Positions 21,134 through 30,721 of a DNA stretch of 38,609 bases are shown here, piece after piece. A model generated the notes under the pieces. That model did not search any database and had not been told where the DNA came from. It saw nothing but the letters and a program-made list of their open reading frames with translations. This stretch comes from Stephanodiscus triporus (lineage: Eukaryota; Bacillariophyta; Thalassiosirophyceae; Thalassiosirales; Thalassiosiraceae), in assembly GCA_036939755.1 (NCBI GenBank), contig JALLAZ010000039.1, positions 1-38,609 of the forward strand. Reading direction: 5' to 3'. The first letter of the stretch is position 1. Each line of letters opens with the position of its first letter. Position numbers and translations under genes: made by a program.

Positions 21134-24100
21134 TCATACCGGACCTTTATCTTCCACAGAAATTTCGGTCATGTCCAAGCCAGTCAGGCTGGTCGTACTA
21201 CCTTTGTTAGTACTCCTTGTACTGTGCAGTTGCATGTTCCACATTTCGGCATATTTCCCCCCTTTCTCCAACAATTCTTCATGCGTACCCTGAATTTTCA
21301 TTTTACCAAGGCAAGATCTGGTGAGAGTTGATGCACGTAACCTGATAACAAATTATCGACATTGCTCATACTTACCTCCTCGGCGACTTTTCCATCCCCC
21401 AGGACGATGATGTTGTCGGCCCCTTTAATGGTCCCTAATCTGTGGGCGATGACCAAGACCGTCCTATCGGAACCCAATCTATCGAGGGCATCCTGAACTG
21501 AGTTTTCAGTTAAGGTATCGAGAGCCGATGTGGCCTCGTCTAGGACCACAATGGAAGGGTTTTTCAACAGACATCGAGCAATGGCAGTCCGCTGTTTTTC
21601 GCCTATACCATAGCAGGGGAAGTTAGATGTTAGGGAAACTATCATTCTTGTCTTGAGGTCAAAAAATGAAATCACTTATTACTAGACGTACCTCCACTGA
21701 GCTTGAGACCCCTGTCTCCCACCATAGTGTCCCATCCCTCAGGGAGGCTGTCGATGAACGCCTGAAGCTGGGCATCCTTGAACACCTGCAAAATTTCTTC
21801 ATCAGTTGCATCTTGCCGACCGTATTTGATGTTATTCTTCATGGTGTCATTGAACAGGGAAGTATTCTGGGGTACAACGCCAATGGACCCTCGTAAGCTT
21901 AGTTGCGTCAGAGCCCGTACATCAACGCCATTGATTTTCACAGCTCCTCCGATTACGTCGTAAAACCTGAAGAGGAGGCGCGAAACAGTTGTTTTACCTT
22001 CGTATGGTTAAGTAAGTCAGAGAATTAGACGGCGTTCATATAAATTCAACTTCGGCGTACAAGATTCAAACGACGCCTTTGCCTCACCTTCACCCGTTGG
22101 ACCAACAATTGCTGTGACCGTGCCTCTCTTCATCTTGAAAGACAACCCCTTCAACCCTTTCGTGTCTGGTTGTGTTGGGTAATGGAAAGTCACGTTATCG
22201 AATTCGACCACTGTATCTGGGTCGTCGATATTTTTAGGCGGTAGAGTAATAGCATCACGAGCATCAACTATATCGGGCTTTTCCATCAATATCTCACTCA
22301 AGTTGGCCAAATCAATAAGTGACGTGACTGTGAAGATAGCAGATTGACATTTTACTCGAATAAATCAGCCAAGGCAATAAATGGATGTAAAATATGCTCC
22401 TCGATGCTTACCAATCATTCCATATATCGACCCAAGGAAATTCAGTGGCATGAATAGAGTTAGCACGTACGTCAAGACCGTGACGAAATCGCCCACTTCT
22501 AATCCCGTGCAAACCGTTGAATTTGAGCAGCAAACAGAGTTGCTACTTTCGCAGCCAGAGGATACGCAACAGTTCATCCGTTTCTGGATACTGATCGCAG
22601 CTAGCGAAAGACTAGTCGCCAGGCATGCTTGCAAGAGCACTTGTTGAGAAATGTTTAAGAGACTCATTGAACCTTGAACATTGACGTTGCCAATTTGATA
22701 CTTCCTCACTGAGTCTCCAAACCTATTTGTTGACAACAAGAGGGACGTGAAAACACTTAGCGGTTACGAAGGAGATTGTGCACAGCACAAAATGTGCCCA
22801 TGGAGTAAAATTATCGAACCTAAACTGTCCAACATCCTGGAAGACTGTTGAACTCGTGATTAAACTCATAGCGCGATTCACCCTAGCACGTACCTCTTCA
22901 TCTCGTACTCCTCAGCGGTGAAGTACTTCACCGTCTCAAAGTTTATCAAACTATCCGTGCATTTGTCGTGCCAGTCGTTGTCGGATTTGGCCATTTGCTT
23001 GCGAAATTTCCTCCTCCATAGAGTTAGAAGGATCGTCAACACGACGTATGCAAACACAAAGAAGAACACCGCCACAGCCAAGGAAAAACAGTCGAAATAT
23101 GTCGCAAAGATGATCGTGACCATAAGGACTTCAAACAAGGCGGGAACCAACATGAGGAAGCAGTACTTCATCAAGCTATCGCAAGCGGCTATACCGCGAT
23201 CCATACTCCTAATCACCTCGCCGAGCTTCTTGATCAAATGCCAATCCAAGCTGAGACTGTGCAGATGTTTGAAGCTGTCCTCGCTCAGCTGGACGAATGC
23301 AGCCTGGGCGACCCTTAGGTAGACCAAGCTCTGAAATTCCTTGAACGTAGAAGACGCCAGTTGAAGCAGGGTGTAATATACGGCATACCTGATGGTGAGC
23401 TCGTAATTACTTCGAGTCAATGCAGTCAACGCCTTTCCCAAGTAAATGGGAGACGACAAGCTGCACGCCTTGGCGCTTGCAACGCACAGCCAGGTGGTGA
23501 TCGCACGGACGCGATTGATCGCCGCGGACGTGGCGGTCGCGTGCGGCCAAAAGTACGGCTTGAGTATCGTAAGCAGCATGCGCTTGTTCAGCTTCGCCTT
23601 CTTCCCCTCCTTCGTGACGACTTTGGGATATCGGCACACCCTGCCCTCGGCGATCGCGAGGGATGCGTAAACGACGAGACAAACGAGGGTGGCGATGTCC
23701 ACGCTCGTCGGGCTGGCATCGGCCCCGACCGAGGAGGGGAAGGCGAGCAAGACGATGCACCCCAAGAGCAGGATCAGGGCCGATATGGAATACAGCCCCC
23801 GCTGGAGGGATGTGAATCGTTTGCGGGAATAGTCGCGGATGTTCAGGACGAGGCCGAAGAAGACGGCAGTCGTCGCGCATCCCAGCGGGACAGAGTCGTA
23901 AATGGCATTCGCATACTCGGGATTATCTCCCTTCGACGAGAGGATCGTGGCCGTCAGGAAGTACGCGAACAGCGTCGAATGGATGGCCGACGAGAGCATC
24001 GGGATCGCAGCCTCGAGGGCGGTTTTGGGATCCTCCTCTTCCATCATCGTCATTTGGCCTTCCGCGTCCCGTCCATCGGGCCCATGCGCCGCCGACGAGG

Positions 24101-24431
24101 CCCTCCTGGAGGAAAACATGCTCGATAATAGGAAGGAACCCCTCCCCCCCCTGCCGCCGCCGCCGCCGGCGGCAGGGCCTCGTCGACCGGAATACGTCGA
24201 CTCCTGGATATTTCGCGTCGAGAGCCGCCCGTTGATATTCCATACGGACAACCGACGCGACGATAATCCGAGTCGTCGACTGTCGTCGTTGTTGTCCTTG
24301 GCGTTGCCGTCGATCTTGGCATCGTTGACGTGCGCGGTCTCGCTCGCAACCGACACCAGGTCGCAGACCAGGCGCAGGAGGTGGAAAGTGGCGCCGACGC
24401 CTGAGGCTACGACTGCGGAATTCGGCGCCAT
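21134..24431 (-). CDS. ABCB6/HMT1-like ABC half-transporter, six exons
   Basis: Exons in reading order: 24431-22894, 22722-22412, 22327-22088, 21997-21692, 21602-21376, 21289-21134. All joins are GT-AG with matching phases and give 925 residues. An extra N-terminal hydrophobic domain precedes the ABC membrane domain, as in ABCB6/HMT1. Family wording is clear: [39 protein letters not shown] joined to FGDSVRKYQ, and a Cys-rich extracellular-type loop. The ATPase has Walker A GPTGEGKTT (rebuilt across intron 3), Q-loop VPQNTSLF, signature LSGGEKQR (rebuilt across intron 4), Walker [15 protein letters not shown] and IAHRLGT with the switch His. Homologues move heme precursors, glutathione or phytochelatin complexes across mitochondrial or vacuolar membranes; the substrate here is unknown. 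It lies 390 bases head to head with the USP gene. Confidence 0.9.
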
Positions 24432-24821
24432 TGTCGATCTTTGTGTTCAGTTTGTATTTGGTTCAGAATACGATAGGTGAAAGCAAATAGACGTCCAAAG
24501 AATATATTTATGACTCGGCACGTCAGTAGGGTTCTTTGAGAATCTCTCAAAAGGGCCGGCGCGGCTCCTCTAGGTATTATTTACAGGATGGCGGGAAGTG
24601 AGCGCGTCATTCTTCACCATTGATTGATCTACACTCTAGAACCAACTTAACTCTCCAAGCAAGCGTCCAATGACCCATACACACGATGGTGTGTCATTCA
24701 GGTTGACCGGACACCACTATTATTACACTCTGGACACCGACACAAAAAAAGAGCAAAAATTAAAAATAATCTCAAAAATATCCCGCTGTCCTCCCGCCCC
24801 GAGTCCGACGACGCCCGGTAG
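24432..24821. promoter_or_regulatory. Divergent intergenic region between ABC transporter and USP genes
   Basis: The 390 bases separate two start codons on opposite strands and therefore hold both promoters. No ORF of note is present. I see no specific factor-binding motif that I would call. Confidence 0.45.
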
Positions 24822-25881
24822 ATGATGATCGAACTCGAGTCGACCTCGACGGAGGAGGACGACGACCTATTATTCCCAACGATGCCCCCGGAAGAGTCCG
24901 ACGAAGTGGGTAAGATGATTATGATCGAAGTCGAGACGACGACGACGCCGAACGAGGACGTCGACGACGTGGACGTCGACGACGAGGACGACCACGTCGT
25001 CGCCGGGTCGTCGTCGACGCGTGCGATCATCCTCCTCCCCCCCGCGTCGTCCTCGTCCTCGTCCTTCCCCGACACGAATCCCCCGGCGGCGGCGACTGTC
25101 GTCGACGATGCGAGGAGGAGGAAGCGACGACGACGAACTCGTCCGACCGGACTCGGCAACCTGGGCAACACGTGCTTCATGAATTCCACGTTGCAGTGCC
25201 TCGCCCATACCCCCCCCCTGCGCGATTACTTCCTGTCGGGGAGGTACGTGAATGATCTGAACGTCGAGAACCGATTAGGGACGGGGGGGGAAATGGCGAA
25301 CGAGTTCGCGAACTTGCTGGGAGAGATGTGGGGGGAATGCGAGGACGGGGACGGGGGAGGCGGGGTCTCTACGACGGCATCCGCGATCGAGGCGGCGGGG
25401 GGGGGCATACTCCAGTCGTCGAGGACGTATTCCCCGGGAAACGGCGGGAGTTACCACGCCAGCACCAACTCCTCGTTGTCGTACAACGGCTACGCGGCGG
25501 GGGGGGGGGGGGGGGGGGGGGAGGAGGGCGCGAGACGACGTACCCCCGCTCGTTCAAGACCGCGCTCGGACGACACGCGCCTAGATTCGTCGGATACGAT
25601 CAGCACGACAGTCAGGAGCTTTGCGCCTACGTCCTCGACGCGCTACACGAGGATACGAATCGCGTGGGGGCGAACAGGAGGACGACGACGACGACGACTA
25701 CGACGACGACGGGACCGTGCGGCTCCGAATCTGAGGGGGAGGGGAAGGAGGAGGAGGACGAGGAGGAGGACGACGGGATCGCGTCTGACAGAGCGTGGGA
25801 GGAGAGGAGGGCGAGGGAGGACAGCGAGGTGTCGGGGTACTTCTTGGGTCAGGTCAAGAGTCGGCTGATGTGTCCGAATGA

Positions 25882-25914
<33 letters not shown>

Positions 25915-28673
25915 TGCCGCGGTGGAGGAGGAGGAGGAGGAGGAGGAGGAGGAGGTGGGGGGGGGGACCGGTCGAAGGCGGCGGAGGAGGCGATGCGGAC
26001 GCGTGAGCACGACGTTCGACCCATGCATGTACCTGAGTCTACCGATACCAGGGGGCACGGACAGGATCGTGAAAGTGACGTACGTTCCCCTCCCTACCCA
26101 AACCGCGTCGTCGTCTTCGTCGTCCGGGTCGGTAGGCGCCGGGGTGGGCGCGTTCGAATTCTCGGTGAAGCTGAACAAGAATTCCACGATCGGGGCGTTG
26201 CGCTCGCGAATCGTCGAGATGGCGAACGAGATGACGTCGACGTCGACGTCGTCCGGCGGGTCGTCGTTGGAGGAGGTCGATGTCGTCCTTGCCGACGTGT
26301 TCCAGCACAAGGTACGAAAATAATATGCTGTCATGCTGCAGAATATGTCGAGCTCGGACGATCCCTCTTAACTTTGCGCGCGCGTTTCAAAAATACTGAA
26401 TCCGCGCCTTCCTCTCTTTGTTCCTCTCTCTGTTCCGAAACCGGAATTCGCTCTCTCGCGCACGCAACTCGCACTCGAAATCTCGTAAGGTATGGAGCTA
26501 TTACGACGATATGGATCACTCCATCGACGGCATCAAGGACAACGACGTGACGTACGCGTATCAATTGTACCCGTTGAGGAGGGTGAAGGAGGAAGTCTTG
26601 GCGTATCGCGATCAACGTCAACAACAACAACAACAGAGGGATAATGATTCGCGTCACAGTATTATCAGTGATGCTGGCGGCTGTAATGGCAAAGTGCGCG
26701 AAGAGGATGGTGACTCCACCAAACCGAATTCTTTCCCCTCCTCCTCATCTTCCCTGCTGTTGCTCGGCTCGGAGACCAGGGCCGCGCTCGATAGGAACGA
26801 CGGATGGGAGACTAGGTTGATGCAGACGTTCCTCGTCAGGCCGAACTCCATCATTCACTTGCTGAACAAATCAAGAAGCAGTCACGAGGATCGTTGCGAC
26901 TTTTATCGAAAACTACTGACGTTCATTCAGAAATGCAAATCATGCTCCGATGCCAACGACGACAGCAACACGAAGTCTTCTATCGCCACCACCGCCGCAT
27001 CATCGTCTTTGTTGCAAGAAACTAGCACGCTCGAAGAAGTTTCGCACATGTCATCCCAATTCAAGGGGGTTCGTACCCCACGAGATTTGGCCGTACTCGA
27101 ATATTGCGCAAGCAAGTATTTGTCGCACGTATCCAGGCTTAAGAATGGCAGTCACGGGGCTCCATCGAATGATTCATCGTCTTCTTCTTCTTTAGCAAAT
27201 AACGATAACGACAGCAACGAGGACATCATCGATGACGCGAATGAGAATGGACTGGTCGTGCAAATTAAGATCAAGAAGTGCGAGCCTTCAATGTTAAACG
27301 GCTATGGGATAAATAATGCATTCTCCACATCGTCTTATGCTTCAAATTGTTCGTGGAAGGTCGTCGGTGACGCCCCAATAGTCGTTCGGATTTCGCCCAC
27401 CCTAACCGTTATGGACCTACGTCGACTTTTGGGACGTCATCTCTCTCGCGCGTTAAAGTTGAATGGCCACGATCATCATCATAATGACGATCTTGATGCT
27501 CCGTCACAATTGTCGCCTGAAATGAGCATAATGAGACAAGTTGCCATATCTTATGAGAGTAGTGACAGGGGCGGATCCAGGTCGAGGTATTTCAACAGCG
27601 GCAGCGTCGGCGATGGAACAACGGAGCTGGGATCCGTGACGACGGATCATTATCCGACGAACGGCAATGCGGCGAAGCAACCACCCCCGTTTGCGAAATC
27701 CAATGATGATAAAGAGAAGAAATTCGTTGCCAGCCTTGTCGGTAAAGGCAGTGGCGCCATCATAATGAGCTGGCCATCTCATTTGAACGACGTACTAGAC
27801 GAGAGCGTCCTATCTGCAAAGGAAGAGTTCTTGACTCGTGAGCAAAGAAAAGAAAAAGAAAAGGAGGAGGAGGAGGCGGAAGGTGCCATATCCTCGTCAT
27901 CGACTTCCTCCTCCCGCGTGATGAAGAAAAAGAGGGGAGTCTCGATTATGGATTGCATCGAAAAGTTCTGCGAGTTGGAGCAGCTCGACGAGAGCGACAT
28001 GTGGTACTGCAACAAGTGCAAGGAACACGTCCGTGCATGGAAACAGGTCTCCCTATGTCGCACCCCGCCGATACTCATCGTGCATCTCAAGAGGTTTCAT
28101 TATTCGTCGACGACTCACCGCCGGGATAAAATCGACACGTTGATCGACTTCCCGTTGACGGGGCTCGATCTACGCGGTATCGTGAAGCACAAGTGGGAGG
28201 ACGGGCAGGAACCCATTTATGATTGTTACGCCGTAAGCAACCATTTTGGAGGACTTGGAGGTGGTCATTACACGGCATATGCCAGGGCGGATGACGGCGT
28301 CTGGTGCAACTTTGATGATAGCCGGGTCACTACAGTAGTCGACGAAAGCGAGGTTGTCTCGAGTGCTGCCTATTGTTTGTATTACAAGAGGAAGGATGTC
28401 GGATCTGTTGCCGCTGATCACGATGCGATGACCGAAGAAAATGTCGGCCGAAATTTTCCCCATCGATGTCGCTTGTTACCGGTGAGTCCCAGCGCAAGTC
28501 CTTGCAATGAGGTCGACGAAGGATCGCTGTCGCCTGTGGGGCAATCGTTCCATATGGAAGTCGACAACAACGGCGATGATACAGTATCCGCGGTTGGTTC
28601 GACTTGTTCCTACGCAACCCCGGTTGCAACTTTGAATGACTCAGATGACGAAATGGCGAATGGTCAATGGTGA
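24822..28673 (+). CDS. USP4/USP15-like ubiquitin-specific protease, frame change at a 23-G tract
   Basis: Exon 1 (24822-26311) and exon 2 (26490-28673) are joined across a 178-base intron (GTACGA...GTAAG), phase 0. The Cys box is GNLGNTCFMNSTLQCL with catalytic Cys118. The next conserved piece, TTYPRSFKTALGRHAPRFVGYDQHDSQEL, is in another frame; the change lies between about 25330 and 25545, which includes 23 G at 25499-25521. One extra G, two fewer, or an unseen intron would restore frame; the product would then be about 1224 residues. Exon 2 holds a ubiquitin-like insert (VVRISPTLTVMDLRRLLG), the zinc-ribbon pair YCNKC, PPILIVHLKRF, and the His box GGGHYTAYARADDGVWCNFDDSRV. It removes ubiquitin from proteins. 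Acidic and Ser runs from trinucleotide repeats separate the domains. Confidence 0.87.
25499..25521. repeat. 23-nt G homopolymer inside the USP coding region
   Basis: An uninterrupted run of 23 G lies between the Cys box and the QHDSQE box of the deubiquitinase, and the reading frame before and after it differs. Such runs are prone to miscounting and to replication slippage, so the true length is uncertain. Confidence 0.85.
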
Positions 28674-29485
28674 TGATTGGCGACGGCACAATATCAGCCC
28701 CCATATCCTCCGTAGCGCTTTCATTTTTGGCATCGCAGTCAGGTGCTACTTACTATTATCGTAGAGATAAGGAGAAATACCATCCGCTCCAGCGATAAAG
28801 ATAATGCTATCTTGGTTCGTTATAATGTAAAAACCATGATAGGGAACATGTGGAGGTTTCTTTTACCGCTATGTTGCATCTCAGGAAATTTCTCAAAGAG
28901 CTGTCATTTTAGCCCGAAGTCAATTATTTGTTGTCCCTAAAATAGGGTACGGCGGAGGATTAGAATATTGTACATCATTATTTGACAGCCTCTTTCAACC
29001 TACCTCACATCTCAACTTCCATAAGGCGCAGCGATCTCACTTTTTGGTGGTCTTCAGGGCACCTCGGATCAAAGCAACAAGTTCAACCTCTTTCCAATCG
29101 TTATTGCACAACATAAACTTCAATTCTGGCACACACTCTTTTCGGCAATACATTATCATTACCGCCATTTTAAGTATAAATTCCTTATTGAGTTCATTCG
29201 TAAGTGTTGAACTCCTCTTAGAGACAAACAACAAACATTCTGCACCGCCTTTTTTTTGTTTTTCCCTCCCATCTCGCCACAACGCAACGCCCCCGACCTA
29301 CGTCCTCCATGCCCCATCCTCACCATCTTTGTCTCTATATGTCCAGATCTCTCTCCGCCGTAGATCGCGAGACGGATTAATAACGTAAAAGTTGCCTTCC
29401 CGTCACGCCTACTCCCCCCCCCCCTCCCCCTGGGCCACAGGGTAGTTGTGGCGCAAAAGCCGAGGTAAGGACATAATATGGAGAG
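28674..29485. other. Intergenic, one weak small ORF
   Basis: No gene is firmly supported. A minus-strand frame at 29037-29282 (81 codons from a GTG, or 43 from an internal ATG) reads somewhat like protein near its end (KECVPELKFMLCNNDWKEVE) but has no known relatives that I recognise and no evident transit signal. The right half is C-rich with runs of C at 29414-29423. Confidence 0.4.
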
Positions 29486-30652
29486 ATGAGGGTGCGCCTC
29501 TATCGATCGCTGTGGGGGATACGCGTGGGCCATCCTCCTCGCGATCCTCCACCCACCTCCTCCTCGTCCTCCTCCTCCGGCGCGATGGTCCCATCCTCGA
29601 CGGGAGGACAGCCAGTCTTCCGCACCCGATCGGAGTTGCTCTACGCCCTCGCCGACGTGGGATATGCCGGCGTGGAGGCGTCGCTCTCGGACCTCGGGAG
29701 CACGTGGGCGGAACGGCACGCACACGCGAGGGAGATCGACGACGCCGGACTCGGCCTGATCGTGGGGGCGTACTCCTCGTGGCGCGACTACGACGACGAT
29801 CGCGCGGCGGACCTGCACTCCCCCCCCCCGGCGCAAATCGCGCGATTGGCCGAGGAGGTGTCGGAGGCCGCCGACCTCGGCGCGATCAAGGTCAACTGCC
29901 ACTCGGGGAGCGACTCGTGGACCGAGGACGAATCGTACCGCTTCTTCGAGTCGATCGAGGAGATGCGATGGTCGGGAAGGTTGAACCTCCCCCCGGGGGT
30001 CGGACTCAGCCACGAGACTCACCGCGGCCGGCCGCTGGGATCGCCGTGGACGGCGATCCGTCTCCTGACGCGGTTGCCCCTCCTTAGGCTCACGAGCGAC
30101 TACTCCCACTGGGTCCTGTCGTGCGAGAGGTACTTCGGCCGTCCCGGATCCGACGGCGGTGAGATCGCGGCGTTGCGTCATGTCGCGGATCGCGTCGATC
30201 ACGTCCACGCGCGCGTCGGCACGACGCAATCCCCCCAGGTGCGCGACGTCCGAATCGAGCGCATCGCGAATCCCGAGGGTGTGCGCGCGTTCGAGAGACA
30301 CTGGACGGCGATACGCGACTCGATATCCGCGAGGGGAGGCACGGAGATGTCCGTCACGCCAGAATACGGCCCCCCCCCCTACGCCCCCGCGGGCGGAAAC
30401 GCACGAGCGGGCGACTACTACTCGTTGTGGGACGCGACCGAGGCCGCCGCCGCGCACGTCAGGGACGTCCTGGGAGGGGGGGGGGGGGGGGGGGGGAATG
30501 CGTCGGCGGCGGCAATGGCGGCGGCGGGGCGTGAATCTCACGGAGGAGTGCACGAGGGAATTCACCGAGATTTTGGGCAGGCTTGTTCGGATGTGGATCA
30601 TGCTCGATGGACCGTTGGAGATCTATCTCGGCAACCTTCTTCAGGGGACTGA
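29486..30652 (+). CDS. Sugar-phosphate isomerase/epimerase-like TIM-barrel protein
   Basis: The open frame is 388 residues. It starts with a first-strand motif (LYRSLWGI) and continues as an AP-endonuclease-2/xylose-isomerase-like barrel: GYAGVEASLSDLG, GLIVGAYSSW, AIKVNCHSGSDSW, then putative metal ligands in SHETHRG (Glu), LTSDYSHW (Asp, His), VDHVHARVG (His) and VTPEYGPPPY (Glu). These are the positions that bind the divalent metal in this family, so an isomerase or epimerase acting on a sugar or cyclitol is likely; the substrate is unknown. A Ser-rich insert after the first strand comes from TCC repeats. The barrel is complete before a 21-G tract at 30476-30496, after which this frame becomes Arg/His/Ser-rich and unconvincing; the true C-terminus may lie in another frame. 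Confidence 0.78.
   Translation: MRVRLYRSLWGIRVGHPPRDPPPTSSSSSSSGAMVPSSTGGQPVFRTRSELLYALADVGYAGVEASLSDLGSTWAERHAHAREIDDAGLGLIVGAYSSWRDYDDDRAADLHSPPPAQIARLAEEVSEAADLGAIKVNCHSGSDSWTEDESYRFFESIEEMRWSGRLNLPPGVGLSHETHRGRPLGSPWTAIRLLTRLPLLRLTSDYSHWVLSCERYFGRPGSDGGEIAALRHVADRVDHVHARVGTTQSPQVRDVRIERIANPEGVRAFERHWTAIRDSISARGGTEMSVTPEYGPPPYAPAGGNARAGDYYSLWDATEAAAAHVRDVLGGGGGGGGNASAAAMAAAGRESHGGVHEGIHRDFGQACSDVDHARWTVGDLSRQPSSGD
30476..30496. repeat. 21-nt G homopolymer near the 3' end of the TIM-barrel gene
   Basis: An uninterrupted run of 21 G follows the last barrel helix. The plus-one frame downstream reads LTEECTREFTEILGRLVRMW and onward, more protein-like than the continuing frame, so the tract length in this sequence may be wrong or variable. 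Confidence 0.85.
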
Positions 30653-30721
30653 AGAGGGCTGTTGGTTCTTCGGGGGGGCGGTGGTCGTCGACGAAGAAGA
30701 GCGAGCTATAGCGTTACGTTT

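Noticed and set aside
26418..26489. ATG at 26418 as the start of a separate second USP gene
   Set aside because: The preceding exon ends in a good donor and the acceptor at 26489 rejoins the conserved catalytic domain, so these codons are intronic.
29159..30601. 480-codon open frame on the minus strand
   Set aside because: It lies opposite the TIM-barrel gene in GC-rich DNA, is Arg/Ser/Pro-rich and without motifs; the plus strand has clear metal-ligand motifs.
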